NCBI GenBank assembly: GCA_009776995.1
Contig: WRMR01000200.1
Coordinates: forward strand, 1-8,545
Length of the DNA stretch: 8,545 nt
Direction of reading: 5' to 3'
From: Planctomycetaceae bacterium
GTDB taxonomy: Bacteria; Planctomycetota; Planctomycetia; Pirellulales; Thermoguttaceae
Shown: piece by piece, positions 6,284-8,545 of the stretch
How positions within the stretch are numbered: position 1 is the first letter of the stretch
How the letters are laid out: each line of letters starts with the position of its first letter
Made by a program: the position numbers and the translations under genes
The notes under the pieces: generated by a model
What the model was told of the DNA's origin: nothing
The model's input: only the letters and a program-made list of their open reading frames with translations
Databases searched by the model: none

Positions 6284-6520
6284 GTTTTGTCCTTTGGAAG
6301 TTGGCATGGGATTGATTGCACACAGATCATGCATTCGCCGGAAAATGTTCATCAAGAACAACAGCAACAACCGGAATGGAGCCGGTACTTCCGGCGGAAT
6401 GACGGGATACTGAAAAAAACATTCATTCCATGGATCCTGTCATTGCGATGCGCTTCGTTCCGGCTGTATTATGACTCGAATCTTGCCGGCAAATGCCTTA
6501 CACTCTTTCGTCTCACGGCA
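6284..6520. other. Intergenic region between the DUF1559 and lipoprotein genes
   Basis: This 237-bp gap on the minus-strand transcription path contains an imperfect hairpin with CCGGAA (6371-6376) and TTCCGG (6389-6394) as arms, a perfect 10-bp palindrome TTGCCGGCAA (6483-6492) just after the DUF1559 stop, and a run of A on the plus strand (T on the minus strand) at 6413-6419. The T-run is not preceded by a stable hairpin, so no terminator is called. Confidence 0.4.
6290..6294 (-). promoter_or_regulatory. Ribosome binding site that fixes the lipoprotein start
   Basis: AAGGA on the minus strand ends 6 nt before the ATG at 6283. It decides the start against in-frame ATG codons further upstream (up to 6370), none of which would give a lipoprotein signal at the N-terminus. 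Confidence 0.75.
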
Positions 6521-7591
6521 TTACGGAGAAACAACCTGGCCGTCATCGCGACAACCCAGGGAAAGCAAAACATGGATCGCAAGCGTATCGGAATAAAAGT
6601 CAACGCTTCCATCGGCGCGTGCGGCGTTAATGCCTGCGGTATGCGAAGAATTGGCAATGCTTGAAGGAACAATGGTTGGTCCCCAATCGTTCGGATAATT
6701 CGAAACGTCGATGTCAGGAACGGACTGGGCGTTGATTGCCCAGGCAAGTGTGATGAGCCCTGTCGGGTACATTACTGCGAGTCCGGGATATGAAGGAAAG
6801 GCGGTCGTTGCAGTCTGTATCGTATAACGACTCCCGGTCCACCCTCCCCCATACGAACTGCGAATGTCACGGCCCTGATACTTGCCGGACTGCTCCACGA
6901 CGATCAACGTATTCGAGGTCCCGTCGGTGGCACTGGCCAGAGTACGGCACTCTTCGGAACAGAGCAAACCTGAATTGGAGACATTCCCTCCAAGATAATA
7001 AGGACGGCACTTTTCCGCACGGGAAGGAACCGCAGGGTCGGGATAGGCACCCATGACGCCGACATAATCGTGGGTCATAAAGGCGTAGTCCCTGTCTCTA
7101 TTATAGAGAGCACCCAAGGGGGTCGAGGCACCTCGCAACAAGGCGTCGTTTCCGCTGGAGGGACAACGGTACATTGTTGGAATCAACTCGTGGTAAATGA
7201 CATTGAAAGGAACCGGCATTCCCCATTGGCCGGATTCAAAACTGCTTTGATTGTAGAGTGCCTCAGAATAGACGCTGGTGAGTTCCACGTAGGGCAACAA
7301 AGAGTGCCGCCAGTTGCTACCTGTAAATTCCGGCTCCCAGAGAGTTCCCGGCATGCCGCCATAAGGAAGGGATTTGGTTGCATCGTGATAATTGTGGAAC
7401 GCCAATCCCATTTGCTTCAAGTTATTGGAACACTGCATTCTGCGCGCCGCTTCACGAGCTGCCTGAACGGCGGGTAACAAAAGTGCAATCAAAATTCCGA
7501 TGATTGCGATCACAACCAAAAGTTCAACCAGAGTGAAAGCCTCTAAGTTGCTCTCCCCCCATTTTACCAATCTCTTATTTCTCATCATCAT
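6521..7591 (-). CDS. DUF1559 family protein with type II pseudopilin N-terminus
   Basis: A 356-residue protein of the large planctomycete DUF1559 family. Residues 18-52 are a prepilin-type segment: AFTLVELLVVIAIIGILIALL, then PAVQAAREAARRMQC. Family landmarks follow: NNLKQMGLAFHNYHD (56-70), a YRCPSS motif (141-146), DGTSNTLIVVEQSG (223-236), and SSHTAGINAARADGSVDFYSD near the end, the counterpart of the usual H-x-G-G-x-N-x-x-x-x-D-G-S-V block. Prepilin peptidase normally cuts after Gly in G-FTLxE; here the residue before FTLVE is Ala19. The first codons are ATG ATG ATG: AAGG is best spaced for the third ATG (7585), whereas the GAG at 7600-7598 is 6 nt before the first. The difference is two residues. 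These proteins are thought to be surface or periplasmic pseudopilin-like components, but their function is not established. A small lipoprotein gene lies downstream, a common pairing. A divergent permease gene lies upstream. Confidence 0.95.
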   Translation of the reverse strand: MMMRNKRLVKWGESNLEAFTLVELLVVIAIIGILIALLLPAVQAAREAARRMQCSNNLKQMGLAFHNYHDATKSLPYGGMPGTLWEPEFTGSNWRHSLLPYVELTSVYSEALYNQSSFESGQWGMPVPFNVIYHELIPTMYRCPSSGNDALLRGASTPLGALYNRDRDYAFMTHDYVGVMGAYPDPAVPSRAEKCRPYYLGGNVSNSGLLCSEECRTLASATDGTSNTLIVVEQSGKYQGRDIRSSYGGGWTGSRYTIQTATTAFPSYPGLAVMYPTGLITLAWAINAQSVPDIDVSNYPNDWGPTIVPSSIANSSHTAGINAARADGSVDFYSDTLAIHVLLSLGCRDDGQVVSP

Positions 7592-7618
7592 CCCTTTCTC
7601 AAAGTAAGTGAGTTATCG

Positions 7619-7646
7619 AACGATACCTCATGTGAGGTGTATCGTT
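7619..7646 (-). promoter_or_regulatory. 28-bp inverted repeat just upstream of the DUF1559 gene
   Basis: AACGATA (7619-7625) pairs with TATCGTT (7640-7646), and inside it CCTC (7626-7629) pairs with GAGG (7634-7637) around a 4-nt loop, leaving a 2-nt bulge (7638-7639). It lies 27 bp before the DUF1559 start. If the promoter at 7660-7689 is used, it would be close to the 5' end of the transcript. It could be an operator or a leader hairpin that protects or controls the mRNA. There is no T-run after it on the minus strand. Confidence 0.55.
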
Positions 7647-7659
7647 AAAACCATTTAAA

Positions 7660-7689
7660 ATAGTGTAATTGACATTTTCAGCATGTCAA
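7660..7689 (-). promoter_or_regulatory. Candidate promoter for the DUF1559 gene, inside an inverted repeat
   Basis: On the minus strand a perfect TTGACA (-35, 7689-7684) is followed after 18 bp by CACTAT (-10, 7665-7660; four of six consensus matches). The -35 is one arm of a perfect dyad, ATTGACA (7668-7674) and TGTCAAT (7684-7690) with a 9-bp spacer, so a dimeric regulator could cover it. The same dyad also puts a TTGACA on the plus strand, but no matching -10 was found there. Confidence 0.5.
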
Positions 7690-7695
7690 TAATTT

Positions 7696-7724
7696 TTGCA
7701 AAAATCGGGTGAAAATTGTATGAA
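7696..7724 (+). promoter_or_regulatory. Candidate promoter for the AEC permease gene
   Basis: TTGCAA (7696-7701) and TATGAA (7719-7724) are 17 bp apart, with a TG directly before the -10. It is divergent from the DUF1559 promoter and about 120 bp before the permease start. A start site near 7731 would place both G-rich and C-rich tracts in the 5' leader. Confidence 0.4.
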
Positions 7725-7765
7725 TTGCCATGTCCTTCCCGCGTTGTAGGATTCTGGCATAATGA

Positions 7766-7789
7766 GGGAAAAGGGAGGTGGGAACAGGG
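7766..7789 (+). other. Canonical G-quadruplex motif, plus strand
   Basis: Four GGG runs (7766-7768, 7773-7775, 7780-7782, 7787-7789) are separated by three 4-nt loops (AAAA, AGGT, AACA). This fits the standard G3+N1-7 pattern. It lies about 55 bp before the permease start and would be in the mRNA leader if the 7696-7724 promoter is used. The last part, GGGAACAGGG (7780-7789), is also an inverted-repeat arm matching 7819-7828. Confidence 0.65.
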
Positions 7790-7803
7790 AATCGTGTTTC
7801 AAT

Positions 7804-7835
7804 CCCCTCCACCCTCACCCCTGTTCCCTTACCCC
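7804..7835 (-). other. Second G-quadruplex motif, minus strand
   Basis: The plus strand carries five C-runs: 7804-7807, 7812-7814, 7818-7821, 7826-7828 and 7832-7835. The minus strand therefore has five G-runs with loops of 3-4 nt, enough for a quadruplex with one run to spare; the C-strand could form an i-motif. It ends 9 bp before the permease start. CCCTGTTCCC (7819-7828) can pair with 7780-7789 as a 10-bp hairpin across a 29-nt loop, an alternative to both quadruplexes. Confidence 0.6.
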
Positions 7836-7844
7836 TACTCGACA

Positions 7845-8545
7845 ATGCCTGATATTGATTGGCGACTCTTTCTCATTCCGCTCAACATGCTGATCGGCGT
7901 CTATCTGGTCGTCGGTTGCGGAGTCTTTTTTCGGAAAATCGGCTGGTTTCCCGCGCCTGCCGAACAGCCGCTCTACAAATTGACGGTTTTTGTACTGATG
8001 CCGTGTCTGATTTTTGAGCGAATTTTACCCGCCGAACTGACCGGGGATTATCAAAACCTGGTGATTCCGCCGTTTCTCGGGTTCGCAATGTCGTTCTTCG
8101 GCGTCATTCTGGGGTACTCGCTCGGCTTGCTGCCGAAACAATGGACAGGTATGCGTAACGCCAAAGTTTTGGGAACCTTTGCCGCCTGTGTGTGTATTCT
8201 GAACTACGGTTTTGTCCCGATTCCGCTTCTGGATGAACTTTTCGCCAAGCTGTGTTTCGCGCCGGACGCCGGCAAGACAAAAGCGGTTCTCATCATTCAA
8301 AATCTCGGCGTCGAATTGTCGATCTGGACGGTTGTCATCATTGCCATGTGCGGCCGATTCGACCGACGCTCGCTGCTCCGCGCGGTCAACCCGCCGACCT
8401 GTGCCATCGTGATTGCCATCCTGCTCAACCAAACGGGGGCTTACCCCCTGATTCCACCTTTCCTCAAGAACGCGATCAAGCTACTCGGTGACGCGTCGTT
8501 GCCGACCAGCATGTTCGTTGTCGGTATTTCCGTTGCGGACGCTTT
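7845..8545 (+). CDS. AEC (auxin efflux carrier) family permease, 3'-truncated by window edge
   Basis: The first 233 residues of a membrane transporter, open to the window edge with no stop. AEC-family carriers are secondary transporters of about 300-380 residues and ten membrane helices; characterised bacterial members include malate permeases. The frame begins MPDIDWRLFLIPLNMLIGVY. Hydrophobic helices follow at about 8-29, 45-62, 71-96, 107-131, 147-169, 183-197 and 217-230. Family-like features are the Pro-containing stretch FVLMPCLIF (49-57), NYGFVPIPLL (120-129) at the end of the first helix bundle, VNPPTCAIVIAILL (181-194), and LGDASLPTSMFVVG (214-227), which matches the second-half crossover region. 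There is no clear ribosome binding site; the C-rich tract ends just before the ATG. Met15 is an alternative start but would trim the first helix. Substrate unknown. The missing part should be the last 80-150 residues. Confidence 0.87.
   Translation, partial: MPDIDWRLFLIPLNMLIGVYLVVGCGVFFRKIGWFPAPAEQPLYKLTVFVLMPCLIFERILPAELTGDYQNLVIPPFLGFAMSFFGVILGYSLGLLPKQWTGMRNAKVLGTFAACVCILNYGFVPIPLLDELFAKLCFAPDAGKTKAVLIIQNLGVELSIWTVVIIAMCGRFDRRSLLRAVNPPTCAIVIAILLNQTGAYPLIPPFLKNAIKLLGDASLPTSMFVVGISVADA

Noticed and set aside
6284..6370. N-terminal extension of the lipoprotein to 6370
   Set aside because: AAGGA sits 6 nt before 6283, and starting there gives a proper lipoprotein signal. The extra 29 residues do not resemble a signal or domain.
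6413..6420. T-run on the minus strand as a terminator after the DUF1559 gene
   Set aside because: No stable stem with a loop precedes it. TCCATGGA nearby is a self-palindrome with no loop, so an intrinsic terminator is not supported.

Overview
The window looks like chromosomal DNA from a member of the Planctomycetes (Planctomycetota). The best evidence is a DUF1559-type protein with a pseudopilin N-terminus, encoded just upstream of a small lipoprotein with a carboxypeptidase-regulatory-like fold. An ECF sigma factor fused to a large polytopic membrane domain, and weak or absent Shine-Dalgarno sequences at several genes, also fit. Rubrerythrin and NikR suggest an anaerobic or microaerophilic, metal-sensing lifestyle, but that is inference. 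No rRNA, tRNA, CRISPR array, transposase or phage gene was seen.

Layout. Left, plus strand: a rubrerythrin with a Tat signal (159-860), a tandem pair of about 40-bp repeats, then a NikR-type nickel regulator (948-1361). A strong nested hairpin with a T-run follows, and its right arm also encodes the last residues of the convergent gene. Middle, minus strand, in transcription order from the right: a DUF1559 pseudopilin-like protein (7591-6521), a small lipoprotein (6283-5885), a 728-residue secreted protein that looks like an N-terminal alpha/beta domain joined to an alpha/alpha-toroid domain (5663-3477), and the membrane-fused ECF sigma factor (3216-1420). Right: a 253-bp divergent intergenic region rich in dyads, with two G-quadruplex motifs on opposite strands, then an AEC (auxin efflux carrier) family permease cut by the window edge (7845-8545). 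This permease is open to the edge and has no stop codon in the window.

How they may work together. The DUF1559 protein and the lipoprotein form a pairing familiar from planctomycetes and probably act at the cell envelope. The 728-residue protein is exported and may act on carbohydrate, but no catalytic residue could be assigned. The sigma factor may be a one-protein membrane-to-transcription device, because no separate anti-sigma gene is adjacent. The gaps between the minus-strand genes (221-260 bp) are wide and contain hairpins or dyads, so a single long operon is not assured. Rubrerythrin and NikR may be co-transcribed, ending at the terminator near 1442.

The items most worth a second look are the sigma-membrane fusion, the opposed G-quadruplex pair before the permease, the Tat-exported rubrerythrin, the dyad-rich promoter region of the DUF1559 gene, and the short repeat elements at gene ends and starts.
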